A stretch of DNA of 64,000 nucleotides from Atopobiaceae bacterium. Lineage in GTDB: Bacteria > Actinomycetota > Coriobacteriia > Coriobacteriales > Atopobiaceae. The notes under the pieces are model-generated. The model did no database searches, was not told the DNA's origin, and saw only the letters and a list, made by a program, of their open reading frames with translations. Position 1 is the first letter of the stretch. Each line of letters starts with the position of its first letter. Shown here in pieces: positions 16,301-26,351 of the stretch. Made by a program: the position numbers and the translations under genes. The stretch spans positions 1 to 64,000 of the forward strand of contig JAFWKQ010000079.1 of NCBI GenBank assembly GCA_017545665.1. The letters are read 5' to 3'.

Positions 16301-19300
16301 TTGCAATTACGGTCAAGAATTACGCACGTAAGGGAGCAAGTGACTCCATACAAGGTGGCCGAGGTCTGTTTTTTGGCAGTCTTCGGTTGCTATATTGCGT
16401 ATTTGGCGCAGGGAAGCACAACGTTCCTATTTAAAGTTCCAGCGTGGACGGAGTCTGCGCTGTTTGCCGGTCTTGCCGTTACCGCAACAATAAAATGCGC
16501 CATCTTGCTTTGGGAGCGCAAGGACGAGTTGAAACGATGGCTAATCTTGGTGGCAAGCGCGGCTGTAGTTGGAGTGGCCTACCTTCTGGCATTTCGATCG
16601 GTCGAATACCCGTTCCTCAAGTTTTTGGCCGTAATAACCATAGGGATGGTGGGAACGGACTACTATAAGCCTCTTAAAGTGCACGTATGCATTATGGGTG
16701 CAATTGTGGGAGCGGCAATCCTTGCTGCGCTGTGCGGCGTTATCCAAAACCTAGTGTACCTCAACAACGGACATATTCGCAGCGCATGGGGTCTTTGTTA
16801 TCCCACGGACTATGCATCGAGCATCTTCTTTCTGTGTGTTATGGCGTGGGTCGCATGGAAGCGGGTACCCAATGCTGTGTTTGGTGCACTGGCCGTACTG
16901 TCATGCCTCAATGCAGCGTTTATCGCGCGCAGTCGTACGAGCTTGATGTGCAGCGCGCTTATGGTGTTGGCCATTATTTGCTGGTGGGCTTTGCGCAAAT
17001 GGAAAAACAAGATACCAGCTGGATTGTTCGCACGAATTAAGAGCATTACATCGTGGGCCGTTACGCTGGCGTTTCCAGCATTTGCAGTGCTCATGGTGGG
17101 CGGCATGCTTGCCTACGTAAAAGGATTCTCCTTTGCGTATAGGTTGGACTACGTTTTCTCCGGTAGACTACGACTTGCGGCAGAAGCGTACAAAACACAT
17201 GGCTTTAGCTGGTTTGGTACCCCGTTCGATATGGTTGGTAGCGGTTTCTCCACCTTTGCAAGAAGTGGTTACAACTTTGTGGACAGTAGTTATCCACTTA
17301 TCTTTATCAGGTACGGCGCAGTGCTGTTTGTGGTGGTTGCGGTGTTGTGGGTACTCATGGCACGCAAGGCAACCAAGCTGGGCGATTGGCGACTAGCCTT
17401 AGGGCTTACCATAATCGCATTCCACTGTGTTTCGGAACACCATATGTTAGACGTTAACTATAACGAGTTTATCGTGCTGCCCTTTGCGGTGCTGGCAGCT
17501 ACTACACTTCCTCGTGTAGAGCAAGCAAAAGAGCAAGTACAAAATCGCAAGGTCTTGCTTGGCCTTAGGTTGGAGTACCTTGCAGGTCTACTTACGGCAG
17601 CGATCTTGGTTTGCGTGCTGCTCGTAGCAGGTCCCCACGTTTTACAGTTGGCCAGAACTGCATGGGACGTTTTGGTTGGAGTTAAGATTAAAGGCAAGCT
17701 CAAACTTACGTTTGTTGCGTTGACGCTTGTTGTACTTGCATTACTGGTAGCTGGCTATGGCATGTACCAAATCGTGCTTGCCGTTTTGCGACGTAAGAGA
17801 CCGCAAACGCGTAGCATAGTGGCGCTAGCAGGAAGCGTAGGTTTTTTCGCAATTGCGTTGCTGGGTTGTAACATGGTAATCTCGCAATTCGAGTCTCGGT
17901 TTACGGATACCGTGAATGCAGATAGAGGGGCTATAGAGGCGGTTAAGGCAGCAATTAGCCAGAGCGGTGGAAAGCTCTACTCAAATGAAGTTCCTGGCCT
18001 GTATTCGCAAACATATGGGGGTATGAGCTCATCTTTCTTTGATGGAGAGGATCTTGCGCGGCTCAACAACGTAACCGTGCTTATGGACGCTAACTACGAG
18101 TCGCAGTGCTTTATTGGTAGGGGATTCCTCTATGCGCAGATATCTGACGCGCATGCGCTCTACACCAACGACAAGGCTGCAATACAGGCGCTTGAGAACG
18201 AGGGCTTCCACCTAACAGGCTACTACTCCAAAAGTAAGACACTCAACCTAAAGCAGCTGGCAAAGCTCAACAATTTGCCGTTAACGCCGGACGGCGCAAT
18301 CGAGCTTAATGGTGAGGAACGCTCTCTTGTTCATGGCACTGGTCTAGAACTACGGTCAGGGACTTATACCGTTACGTATGATCTGTGCATACCTAAAGAA
18401 GAAATGGAAGAACGCGCTAGCAAGGACTATACGATTGCCTCGGTACGCGTGAGTACCGATTGGGGTGCCAATGTAGTTAAGAAGCAGCCGGTAAACCGCA
18501 GCCAGTTCGATGCGGATGGCAAAGCTGTGGTGGAAGTTGAGTTTTCCACGGACGAAGTACAGGGCGCAGAGTTTCTTATGTTTGCGGAGAATGGGTACAA
18601 AGTAGAGGTGCAGGGCATTACATATGCCAAAACGCCTGACTACGACACGCATACGGAGTACGACAATAGAGGTAGAAAAATAAGAGAAACGTTCTTTGAT
18701 CTGGACGGCAATCCGTATCAAATGAAGGATAGATCGTATGGCTGCGTGTATGAATATGATACATACAACAACATGAACCATATTACCTATTTGGATGCCA
18801 ACGGGAACATTGCGCCGCTTAATGCTGGATATGCGCAGGTGCAGAAAGAGTTCAACGCCAAGCGCCAGGTGGTGCGGGAGCGCTATTTGGATGCCCAAGG
18901 CAATCCCACAACTTTACCTGCTGGCTATGCCGTGGTTAAATATGCATACGATGACAAAGATCATCAATCTGACATCCAATACTTTGACGAAAGCGATCAA
19001 AAGATACTGCTCCCACAGAACTATGCGCGAGTAAAGAAGACATACGACGACAAAGATAGGGTGATTCGTGAGGAGTACTTTGGGGTAGACGACAAACCAA
19101 TTCTCTCTTCGTCCGGCTGCGCAACTTTGGAACATGAATATGATGAGGACGGAAACGAAACGCTTCAGCGTTTGCTTGGTGAAGACGGGAAGCCAGCAGC
19201 AGGGACTGAGGGATATGCAAGTGTTCGCAAACAGTACGATGCGTATCATAGACTTATGAGAGAGTCGTATTATGGAGCAGATGAAATGCCAATTGCGTTA

Positions 19301-19972
19301 TTAGGTGGTTACTCAATTGTGGTAAACACATATGATGCTACGGGAAACAAGACCGATGTGAGCTACTATGACGTAGAAGGAAAGCCTACTATGGCATGGA
19401 ATACTTACGCACGGATACACTATAGCTACGACGATAAAGGACGCGCTATCGCAGAGCGCTACTTTGACGAAAATGAAAAGCCAATAACACGCGCGGAAGG
19501 TTACGCTGTGCTAAAGCGCGTTTATAATGAGCAGGACGATCCTATACTAATTATGTATGCAGACACAAATGGAAGTATTGTTATGCGCAAAGATGGATTT
19601 GCACAGATGCGATTAACATTTAACAATTCTCATCTGGTTATATATAGTGAGTATTTAAATATTCAGGGTATGTCATGTAGACAGAGTAACGGAACCGCTT
19701 CGATGACCTACGAATACGATGCAGCTGGTAATCAGATACGTATACGATATTATGGTTTGGATAGAAACATCATATCGAATACGAGCGGATATGCGGAGGT
19801 TCGAAAGGAATATGACGAGTATAAGCATGTAGTTCGCGAATCATATTTTGATGTGAATGGTAACTCGGTTAACTGCATCGATGGTTATGCAGTAAAAGTA
19901 AACGAATACGATGCGATGGGTAAGATTGTTGAAACTACACGATATACCAAAGAAGGCAACCAAGTTGAATAG
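16301..19972 (+). CDS. O-antigen-polymerase-like membrane protein fused to YD-like repeats
   Basis: This protein of 1223 residues has three parts. Residues about 25-530 are polytopic (around 12-14 hydrophobic segments) and resemble O-antigen ligase/polymerase proteins, including the stretch GRLRLAAEAYKTHGFSWFG before a periplasmic-type loop. Residues about 531-778 form a soluble region. Residues 779-1223 are fourteen 32-residue repeats of the pattern GYAxVxxxYDxxxxxxxExYFDxxGxP, similar to RHS/YD repeats. The TTG start has AGGGGAG 5 nt upstream; earlier in-frame codons overlap the previous gene. The repeats may bind glycan outside the cell. Polymerase activity is inferred from topology and context. 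Confidence 0.75.
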   Translation: MQLRSRITHVREQVTPYKVAEVCFLAVFGCYIAYLAQGSTTFLFKVPAWTESALFAGLAVTATIKCAILLWERKDELKRWLILVASAAVVGVAYLLAFRSVEYPFLKFLAVITIGMVGTDYYKPLKVHVCIMGAIVGAAILAALCGVIQNLVYLNNGHIRSAWGLCYPTDYASSIFFLCVMAWVAWKRVPNAVFGALAVLSCLNAAFIARSRTSLMCSALMVLAIICWWALRKWKNKIPAGLFARIKSITSWAVTLAFPAFAVLMVGGMLAYVKGFSFAYRLDYVFSGRLRLAAEAYKTHGFSWFGTPFDMVGSGFSTFARSGYNFVDSSYPLIFIRYGAVLFVVVAVLWVLMARKATKLGDWRLALGLTIIAFHCVSEHHMLDVNYNEFIVLPFAVLAATTLPRVEQAKEQVQNRKVLLGLRLEYLAGLLTAAILVCVLLVAGPHVLQLARTAWDVLVGVKIKGKLKLTFVALTLVVLALLVAGYGMYQIVLAVLRRKRPQTRSIVALAGSVGFFAIALLGCNMVISQFESRFTDTVNADRGAIEAVKAAISQSGGKLYSNEVPGLYSQTYGGMSSSFFDGEDLARLNNVTVLMDANYESQCFIGRGFLYAQISDAHALYTNDKAAIQALENEGFHLTGYYSKSKTLNLKQLAKLNNLPLTPDGAIELNGEERSLVHGTGLELRSGTYTVTYDLCIPKEEMEERASKDYTIASVRVSTDWGANVVKKQPVNRSQFDADGKAVVEVEFSTDEVQGAEFLMFAENGYKVEVQGITYAKTPDYDTHTEYDNRGRKIRETFFDLDGNPYQMKDRSYGCVYEYDTYNNMNHITYLDANGNIAPLNAGYAQVQKEFNAKRQVVRERYLDAQGNPTTLPAGYAVVKYAYDDKDHQSDIQYFDESDQKILLPQNYARVKKTYDDKDRVIREEYFGVDDKPILSSSGCATLEHEYDEDGNETLQRLLGEDGKPAAGTEGYASVRKQYDAYHRLMRESYYGADEMPIALLGGYSIVVNTYDATGNKTDVSYYDVEGKPTMAWNTYARIHYSYDDKGRAIAERYFDENEKPITRAEGYAVLKRVYNEQDDPILIMYADTNGSIVMRKDGFAQMRLTFNNSHLVIYSEYLNIQGMSCRQSNGTASMTYEYDAAGNQIRIRYYGLDRNIISNTSGYAEVRKEYDEYKHVVRESYFDVNGNSVNCIDGYAVKVNEYDAMGKIVETTRYTKEGNQVE
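18635..19969 (+). repeat. Fourteen 96-bp coding repeats (32-residue YD-like units)
   Basis: Thirteen full units of exactly 32 codons and a final unit of 29 codons run to the stop codon with no insertions or deletions. Conserved positions are GYA at the unit start, an aromatic-Asp pair (YD) at 9-10, an aromatic at 20 and a Gly-x-Pro-like turn at 25-27. DNA identity between units is low, so this is an old protein-level repeat rather than a recent expansion. Confidence 0.85.
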
Positions 19973-19982
19973 GCGGCCATAG

Positions 19983-20861
19983 ATGAGGTTTTTAAGACGG
20001 TTAGGCGGGTATGTGGGGCGCCACTGGGATTTTATTATCTTAGACCTAATCACTTTTATTACGGCATACTACCTTGCGATTCAAGCCCGGCGAGTAATAG
20101 ACATTTCCATTCGGCACGATGAACTGTTCATAAGGTATGGATTGGTTGCGCTAGGTATTTTTCTTGGTGTGGACATTGTAATGCGCAATCTAGATGGTGT
20201 GATGTTGCGCAGTATACCTAAGGAGTTTGTAAGCGTAGGCCAACAGATGGCTATTACGTGGGCGTTTTACACAGTAGTGCTATTTCTTCTTATGGAAGGG
20301 CACTACTATTCACGATTTGTGTATCTATTGGCATTTATCACATGTTTTACGGGCATACTGATTGCTCGAATACTATGGCGGAGCGTTATTAAGTATGGAA
20401 AATTACATGCGACTCTTTTGCCCAAGTTAGTGGTTGTCTGCGACGCCAATCGTGCTCAGCGGGTTATCGAACGAGTGCTGCTTGGATACTATGAACGTCG
20501 TTACGAGATTACGGGAATTATCGTGAACGAACGTTCGAAGATAAACTATGGAGACCACTATCCAATTGTAATAGGGCTAGGTAACCTCGTAAGTTTAATT
20601 GAAGACGACAGAGTGCACGATGCATATGTTGAACTAGATGATGTTGATGAGGAATCGGTGGTGATAGAGGAACTTTTGCAGGCAGGAGTATCGGTTCATC
20701 GAAGTCTAGGAGATAGCAAATTAGAGTATGCTATACAATACATCGATGAGTTTAGCTCTCATACGGTTATAACCATTGAGGGACCGCAGATTTCATGGGT
20801 TAATAAAGCGAGTAGATTATGGGGTACGATTACAGCAAAGCAGCAGCAAAGAAAACTATAG
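19983..20861 (+). CDS. Truncated phosphoglycosyltransferase: membrane and Rossmann domains only
   Basis: This 292-residue protein has about four N-terminal membrane segments, then a CoA-binding-like Rossmann domain (LPKLVVVCDANRAQRVIERV to IEGPQISWV). The layout matches the front half of WbaP-type polyisoprenyl-phosphate sugar-1-phosphate transferases. It stops just where the catalytic domain (KRxxDI...) would begin, and no frame in the next 135 bp restores it. A full-length relative lies at 51444-52898. It is either a non-catalytic remnant or a regulatory partner; the reading frame itself is intact. It starts 10 nt after the repeat protein ends. Confidence 0.75.
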   Translation: MRFLRRLGGYVGRHWDFIILDLITFITAYYLAIQARRVIDISIRHDELFIRYGLVALGIFLGVDIVMRNLDGVMLRSIPKEFVSVGQQMAITWAFYTVVLFLLMEGHYYSRFVYLLAFITCFTGILIARILWRSVIKYGKLHATLLPKLVVVCDANRAQRVIERVLLGYYERRYEITGIIVNERSKINYGDHYPIVIGLGNLVSLIEDDRVHDAYVELDDVDEESVVIEELLQAGVSVHRSLGDSKLEYAIQYIDEFSSHTVITIEGPQISWVNKASRLWGTITAKQQQRKL

Positions 20862-20996
20862 TATTACGGCTGTTTACAGAAAGACGTTAATAAATGTGGG
20901 CTGCATGAATAAATCTAATGCTGAAATCAATAAAACGGTTCTTGGATTTCTAATTAGCAGCTTAATAGACTGCCAATAGAAAAGAGTTGATAATAA

Positions 20997-21764
20997 GTGG
21001 GATTCAAGCATGCGGTACCAAAAGAATCAATTCCTACTGTTGAAATACTTGGTGTAAATATTGCGGCAATTAACATGGAGTGGTTGCTTGAATTCACATC
21101 GAAACACGTTAAAAAACTTAGCGGTGATTACATATGTGTAAGTAATGTGCATACAACTGTAATGGCCTTTGAAAATGAAGAATATAGGTCTGTCCAAAAC
21201 GGTGGAATAATGGCTATTCCAGATGGAGGCCCACTTAGCACAGTTGGAAAGCGCCGTGGCGCCAGAGAAATGACGAGAACGACGGGACCAAGCTATATGG
21301 GTGAGGTATTAAGAATTAGTGTAAAGCATGGTTGGAAGCATTATTTCTATGGATCAACGCAAGAGACATTAGTAAGGTTGAGAACACATCTTGAGCAGAA
21401 TTATCCAGGTCTACAGATTGTTGGAATGTATAGCCCCCCGTTTCGCCCAATGACTGCAATGGAGGATTCAGAGATTGTCGAGGCGATCAATGCGTCTTCT
21501 CCCGATTTTATTTGGATAGGGCTTGGAGCGCCAAAGCAGGAAGAATGGTCAGCAATGCATCAGGGCATCGTAAAAGGGCTAATGGTAGGTGTAGGTGCCG
21601 CGTTTGATTATTATGCCGGCAATATAAAGAGAGCTCCGAACTGGATGCAAAATTGTAATTTAGAGTGGTTATATCGATTGATACAGGATCCAAAAAGACT
21701 ATTTATGCGATACTTATTGACTAATAGCAAATTTGTTTGGAATGCTATAGTGCGAGGAAAGTGA
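20997..21764 (+). CDS. WecG/TagA/CpsF-family glycosyltransferase (GT26)
   Basis: This 255-residue protein has the family hallmarks SNVHTTVMAFENEEYR, MAIPDGGPLSTVGKRRGA, YFYGSTQETL, DFIWIGLGAPKQEEW and GVGAAFDYYAGNIKRAPNWM. Family members add N-acetylmannosamine or its uronic acid to a lipid-linked GlcNAc, the second step of wall teichoic acid or enterobacterial common antigen synthesis. It is soluble and membrane-associated. The start is a GTG with a weak purine-rich site. The 135 bp before it hold nothing recognisable. It begins the AT-rich part of the cluster. Confidence 0.9.
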   Translation: MGFKHAVPKESIPTVEILGVNIAAINMEWLLEFTSKHVKKLSGDYICVSNVHTTVMAFENEEYRSVQNGGIMAIPDGGPLSTVGKRRGAREMTRTTGPSYMGEVLRISVKHGWKHYFYGSTQETLVRLRTHLEQNYPGLQIVGMYSPPFRPMTAMEDSEIVEAINASSPDFIWIGLGAPKQEEWSAMHQGIVKGLMVGVGAAFDYYAGNIKRAPNWMQNCNLEWLYRLIQDPKRLFMRYLLTNSKFVWNAIVRGK

Positions 21765-21765
21765 C

Positions 21766-22869
21766 ATGCGACTTGTAATTGACTGTTTCAAATTGGTGAA
21801 GGGGCTTGGAAAGAGTATAGGAATATATAATGTTGCTCAGGGAATAGTCAAACACTTAGGTGAAAGAAAGAATGCGTATGGATTCGAAGAAGTCGAACTA
21901 GTAGTTCTTGGTAATAAGGAGAATAGAGATGACTTTGAAACAGACGGGATTAAATTCGTTGAAATTGAGAGCTTTAACCCAAGGAATAGACTACATGTGA
22001 TTTTATGGGAGCTAATAATTGTTTCAATAGTCTGTAAGAAGCTGAAAGCGGATAGAGTTTTCTTTCCACGAGGGTATTCTCCTGTTATTCATACAACATA
22101 CGATATAATTCTTATTCATGATTTAATACCGTACTATTATCATGAGTATTTTCCTAGGTATTTTAATAGAATCGAAAACCGCTATATTATGTCAAGACTA
22201 AAGCAGTCCGCAAAGGGCTCAAAGAAAATAATTACGATATCTCAAGCATCAAAACAGGAGATTATAAAATATTGTAAGATACCAGAACATCAAATCGATG
22301 TGATTTACAATGCATGCGAAAGAATATATGCGAATAAAGATAACAATAATATGCAATATATTTGTGCAATGACTTCTGACCTTCCTCATAAGAATGCAAA
22401 TGGAGTAATAGAATCATATTTGGAGTACTGTGAAATATCAGAGAGACCAATTAATATAATAATCATTGGGTTAGAAAATACACAAAGATTTGATATCCCA
22501 AAAGAGATTAGAGAGAGAATTACTTGTTACAAATTTATTAAGAGTGACGATGAGATGTATAGAATAATTGGCAACAGTACGGTATTTTTATTTTTACCGC
22601 TTGTAGAAGGATTTGGGCTACCTCCAATTGAGGCTATGCAACTGGGCGTTCCGGTAGTTTGTTCTGATGTGAGTTCACTCCCAGAAGTAGTCGGGGATGC
22701 TGCTATTCGAGTCAATCCCAAAAACCCAAAGAGCGTTGCATACGCAATGAATGAAATCGTCTCAGACACAAAGGTTCAGGCAATGCTAACAGAACGAGGG
22801 AAAAGAAATGCAGAACGCTTCTCATGGAACTCACGTTCAGAGTTGTATTGGAATGTGTTGTGTGAGTAA
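21766..22869 (+). CDS. GT4-family glycosyltransferase
   Basis: This 367-residue protein has the GT-B fold. It has an N-terminal acceptor domain starting [19 protein letters not shown] and a C-terminal GT4 donor domain with [19 protein letters not shown] and [20 protein letters not shown]. The EGFGLPPIE motif supplies the conserved EX7E glutamates. It starts 1 nt after the previous stop, so they are one operon. Codon use is strongly AT-biased compared with genes before 19 kb. The donor sugar cannot be told. Confidence 0.9.
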   Translation: MRLVIDCFKLVKGLGKSIGIYNVAQGIVKHLGERKNAYGFEEVELVVLGNKENRDDFETDGIKFVEIESFNPRNRLHVILWELIIVSIVCKKLKADRVFFPRGYSPVIHTTYDIILIHDLIPYYYHEYFPRYFNRIENRYIMSRLKQSAKGSKKIITISQASKQEIIKYCKIPEHQIDVIYNACERIYANKDNNNMQYICAMTSDLPHKNANGVIESYLEYCEISERPINIIIIGLENTQRFDIPKEIRERITCYKFIKSDDEMYRIIGNSTVFLFLPLVEGFGLPPIEAMQLGVPVVCSDVSSLPEVVGDAAIRVNPKNPKSVAYAMNEIVSDTKVQAMLTERGKRNAERFSWNSRSELYWNVLCE

Positions 22870-22889
22870 GGAATTTGAGGATCATACGA

Positions 22890-23732
22890 ATGGCACCAAT
22901 AATAACGGTAGTAACAGTTTGTTATAATAGCGCTAGTACAATTCAAAGGACGCTTGAATCTGTTCTTGTACAGGATTTATCAGGAATTGAATACTTAATA
23001 ATAGATGGGGCATCGACAGATAGTACGATAGAGATTATAAACTGTTTTGAAGATCGCTACGACGGTGCACTAAGATTGATTTCAGAGCATGATAATGGAT
23101 GGTACGATGCAATGAATAAGGCCATTCAAAGTGCAGAGGGCAACTTTATAGTGTTTTTGAATAGCGATGACTATTTCGACAAGGATGCACTGAGTATTGT
23201 AAAAAATGTAATTAAAACAAAGCATCTCAGTAATGATTGTATAATCTATGGAGACTCTACAAATATATATCAAAATTCAAAAGGCAATGTGCTATACCGC
23301 AGAATTAATGCTCCTGATCAAATTGATCCGAAGGATAGAGGCTTAAGAAAGGGGATGTGTGGTATCCGTCATCAAAGTATGTTTACTGGAAAAGGCGTGT
23401 TCAATAGTGTCGGTGGATTGGATCTCCAGTATAGGTTACATGCAGATTGGGATTTCTTAATTAGGTGTGTAAAGAAGGGAATTCCAATGTATCACATTCC
23501 TCAGAATCTTACATATTATTCAATGAATGGCGTATCAACAAAGTCAAACTATAATGAGAGACATGAATTAAGAAAGAATAACGGTCTTTACGATGGGATT
23601 GATTGGGACTATATTAGAGACCGTTGGGGGTTGAAAACTACTGCAAAGAGGATTTTTGGTGAAAAGAGATGGAATGATATTCTCTTTAGTATACATGAAA
23701 AGAGAGAAAGCAGTTCTATAAGTTTGCTTTGA
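22890..23732 (+). CDS. GT2-family glycosyltransferase
   Basis: This GT2 enzyme of about 280 residues has ITVVTVCYNSASTIQRTLES, LIIDGASTDSTIEI, GWYDAMNKAI and the DxD-type VFLNSDDYF. The HQSMFTGKGVF and HADWDFLIRC segments are typical of WcaA/WbbD-like transferases of polysaccharide clusters. I prefer the ATG at 22890, which has GAGG 9 nt upstream, over a TTG at 22875. AT-rich codon use continues. The 138 bp that follow hold no gene. Confidence 0.88.
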   Translation: MAPIITVVTVCYNSASTIQRTLESVLVQDLSGIEYLIIDGASTDSTIEIINCFEDRYDGALRLISEHDNGWYDAMNKAIQSAEGNFIVFLNSDDYFDKDALSIVKNVIKTKHLSNDCIIYGDSTNIYQNSKGNVLYRRINAPDQIDPKDRGLRKGMCGIRHQSMFTGKGVFNSVGGLDLQYRLHADWDFLIRCVKKGIPMYHIPQNLTYYSMNGVSTKSNYNERHELRKNNGLYDGIDWDYIRDRWGLKTTAKRIFGEKRWNDILFSIHEKRESSSISLL

Positions 23733-23870
23733 TATGGTAACTACATTGAATAGAGGGGGATATTTGGAACGAAATAATCATTAGTAGAGTATGAAACCAG
23801 GAAAGCCAATCTAGGATTAAAATCACTTGTATTCGATTATACGATGATTTGTTGATGAAGGTTAAGGCTA

Positions 23871-24452
23871 ATGAGTGTTCTCGATATACCGCGAAGCTTT
23901 AAATACTGCTTAAATACACAGATTAATAGATTTATATTAAGATTACGAGGGGCATGCTACGGGGCTAATTTCCGAACGCGTGGAAGAATACTTGTGCGAG
24001 GCACTGGAAGTATAAAACTTGGCGATTATGTAACGATAAATTCTTGTTTAGAATCTAATCCAATTGGCGGTGATACAAAATCAGTTCTTTTCGCAAAGAA
24101 TGACGGTAAAATAGTTATAGGAAATCGGGTAGGGATATCAAACTCTGCGATTGTCGCAATAGATAACATCAGTATTGAGGATAATGTTTTTATTGGCGGT
24201 GGTTGTAGAATATACGATCATGATTTTCATTCATTGGAATACGAAGATCGAGTCATCGGAACGGACTCAAATGTACTTAGTGCACCTGTGCAGATAAAAG
24301 AAGGTGCCTTTATTGGTGCGGGTTCGATAATCCTCAAGGGCGTTACGATTGGATGTCATAGCGTAATTGGTGCTGGATCTGTTGTTGCGAAAGATGTTCC
24401 TAACAATGAAATATGGGCAGGGAATCCTGCAAGATTTATAAAATCTATATAG
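23871..24452 (+). CDS. Left-handed beta-helix acyltransferase (WbbJ/NodL type)
   Basis: This 193-residue protein has hexapeptide repeats characteristic of the LbH fold ([57 protein letters not shown]). The active-site-type His is in [10 protein letters not shown]. The family transfers acetyl groups from acetyl-CoA to sugar hydroxyls or amines in the cytoplasm. It lies among glycosyltransferases, so a role in decorating the repeat unit is likely. Confidence 0.87.
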   Translation: MSVLDIPRSFKYCLNTQINRFILRLRGACYGANFRTRGRILVRGTGSIKLGDYVTINSCLESNPIGGDTKSVLFAKNDGKIVIGNRVGISNSAIVAIDNISIEDNVFIGGGCRIYDHDFHSLEYEDRVIGTDSNVLSAPVQIKEGAFIGAGSIILKGVTIGCHSVIGAGSVVAKDVPNNEIWAGNPARFIKSI

Positions 24453-24465
24453 GAGTTCGTTTGTA

Positions 24466-25173
24466 TTGTTGAAAAATATTGTAAAGCATATATATATAAC
24501 AGCGCTCAAAGCCACTCGTAGAGACTGCATATTTGAATCGAGAGTTGAAATTGGTACCTCGTGTCTATTCGAAGGAAGAAATTATATTTCTGAGGGAACA
24601 CGTCTTAACCACACTAGATTAGGGTTTGGCAGTTATACAGGAAAAGGTTGTTTTATTGAAGGTACAGAAATTGGGAGATATACTTGTATAGGACCAAATG
24701 TAACGACAGCAATCGGTAGACATCCTACTAGTGGATTCATCAGCCAGCATCCTGCATTTTACTCTATAACAAGTCCGATTGGCTTTACGTACGTTGAATC
24801 TCAAAAGTTTGAAGAAGTGAAGTATGCCCAGAAATACATAAACTCCAAAGACTATTCTATAGTAATCGAAAATGATGTTTGGATAGGCGCGAATGTAACA
24901 ATTTTAGATGGGGTAACTATCGGGAATGGTGCAGTAATAGCGGCCGGAAGTATAGTAACGAAGGACGTAGACGCTTATTCGATTGTTGGTGGTGTCCCGG
25001 CAAAGCATCTGAAATATCGGTTTGAAAGCGAAGATATACGAAGGAAGTTACAGGAATTCGAATGGTGGAACCTGAATGAAGTCGATTTGAAAGAAATAGC
25101 AGAAACATTTGATGATATATGTAAGTTTCAAAATAGTATATTATCGAATGGAATAAAAGAGGAGGAGGAATGA
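24466..25173 (+). CDS. CatB-like hexapeptide O-acetyltransferase
   Basis: This second LbH acyltransferase (235 residues) has [40 protein letters not shown] (catalytic-type His) and [19 protein letters not shown] with the C-terminal [14 protein letters not shown]. The closest recognisable subgroup is CatB/VatD-type xenobiotic and polysaccharide O-acetyltransferases. The TTG start has AGGAG 10 nt upstream; the stop overlaps the next ATG by 4 nt. Confidence 0.87.
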   Translation: MLKNIVKHIYITALKATRRDCIFESRVEIGTSCLFEGRNYISEGTRLNHTRLGFGSYTGKGCFIEGTEIGRYTCIGPNVTTAIGRHPTSGFISQHPAFYSITSPIGFTYVESQKFEEVKYAQKYINSKDYSIVIENDVWIGANVTILDGVTIGNGAVIAAGSIVTKDVDAYSIVGGVPAKHLKYRFESEDIRRKLQEFEWWNLNEVDLKEIAETFDDICKFQNSILSNGIKEEEE

Positions 25174-26348
25174 TAGGGATTAGGATTAGACGAAGCGAAA
25201 TATTAAATATATTAGCACTGATCCCTTTTTTCGAACCTTTTTCTATATCCCTACTTGCATCAAATAGTACATTCTGGACTGTAGTGAGTGGTGGGTTTGC
25301 TTTAGCAAGATATATTATTAGTTATATATATATATTAAAGACATTAATGTCTGCAAATACGATAAAGTTTAATTCAATAACAATACTCTGCATCATATTC
25401 ATAATAGTTCGGATAGCTGCAAGTATGCTAAATGGCAGCCTGTATTTTGGATTTGCAATTAGTGCTATTTCTTACGTTGGGTACATTTTTCAGTTTAATT
25501 ATTGGGTTAAGACCAAGGGACTCTCTTACGTAATAAGCTTATACATGAAAATGTTTGGAATCTTTTTTGTAATAGGTATTATTAGCATAGTAATATATCC
25601 CAATGGTCTCAATATGTCCAGCACTAAAACTCAGGCAATATACTTATTAGGATCAAAAAATAGTTCGTTCTTTTACTTTTTTGGCTTCTTAAGCTTCTAT
25701 GGTCTTTGGATATTGATAAATAACAGAAGAAAGACTATATTAATAGAACTTAGTTTCGTAGCGGCAATGGTAGCCTCTCTCATTTGTGAATCTTCAAATT
25801 CTTTTGCATCAATATTGCTCTTATGCATTACCTATTTTTGTATCAAAGAAAGTCATAAAATATACAAGCATATTCCACCGAGATTTATGCTGATGACGTT
25901 CATCATATTTGTAGCAATGCTTCTTGTTGGTAACATATTAAAAGAATTTACCCCTGTGCTACAACTTATTGGTAGAGATAGTACATTATCTGGACGTGAT
26001 TATATTTGGCATGAACAATTGACAATGATTCAGAATAGTTTTCTATGGGGAAATGGAATTAACACAAGAACAACTTTAATGTCAAGCGCAATTGCAACAC
26101 ATGCGCATAACTTCTATTTGGACACCTTTGTTAAATTTGGCATTGCATCATTAGGCTGTCTGCTTCTTGCGCTATATGTTTCAGCAGCTAATATTTCCTC
26201 GATGAGTAGAAATAAGTACAGAGGGTATCTTGTGGGCGTGCTATTAACTTTATTGTTACATAGCGTGTTTGACGATGTGTCTATATACTTATTGATAACA
26301 GTGCTTTTGTTAACTGGAGCACGTAAACAATACATGAAGGTGAAATGA
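25170..26348 (+). CDS. wzy: Wzy-like O-antigen/capsule repeat-unit polymerase
   Basis: This is a polytopic membrane protein of 392 residues with about ten hydrophobic segments and one large extracytoplasmic loop containing the family-typical [12 protein letters not shown] and WGNGINTRT with [17 protein letters not shown]. That pattern (GR.., then HNxxLD) is the signature of the O-antigen polymerase/ligase group. It joins repeat units on the outer membrane face after Wzx flips them. Start and upstream stop overlap as ATGA. AT-rich codon use. Confidence 0.85.
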   Translation: MIGIRIRRSEILNILALIPFFEPFSISLLASNSTFWTVVSGGFALARYIISYIYILKTLMSANTIKFNSITILCIIFIIVRIAASMLNGSLYFGFAISAISYVGYIFQFNYWVKTKGLSYVISLYMKMFGIFFVIGIISIVIYPNGLNMSSTKTQAIYLLGSKNSSFFYFFGFLSFYGLWILINNRRKTILIELSFVAAMVASLICESSNSFASILLLCITYFCIKESHKIYKHIPPRFMLMTFIIFVAMLLVGNILKEFTPVLQLIGRDSTLSGRDYIWHEQLTMIQNSFLWGNGINTRTTLMSSAIATHAHNFYLDTFVKFGIASLGCLLLALYVSAANISSMSRNKYRGYLVGVLLTLLLHSVFDDVSIYLLITVLLLTGARKQYMKVK

Positions 26349-26351
26349 ATA

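Noticed and set aside
18635..19969. Reading the YD-like repeats as an RHS toxin with a polymorphic tip
   Set aside because: The repeats end at the stop codon with no RHS core sequence, no toxin tip and no immunity gene downstream; the N-terminus is a polytopic membrane domain.
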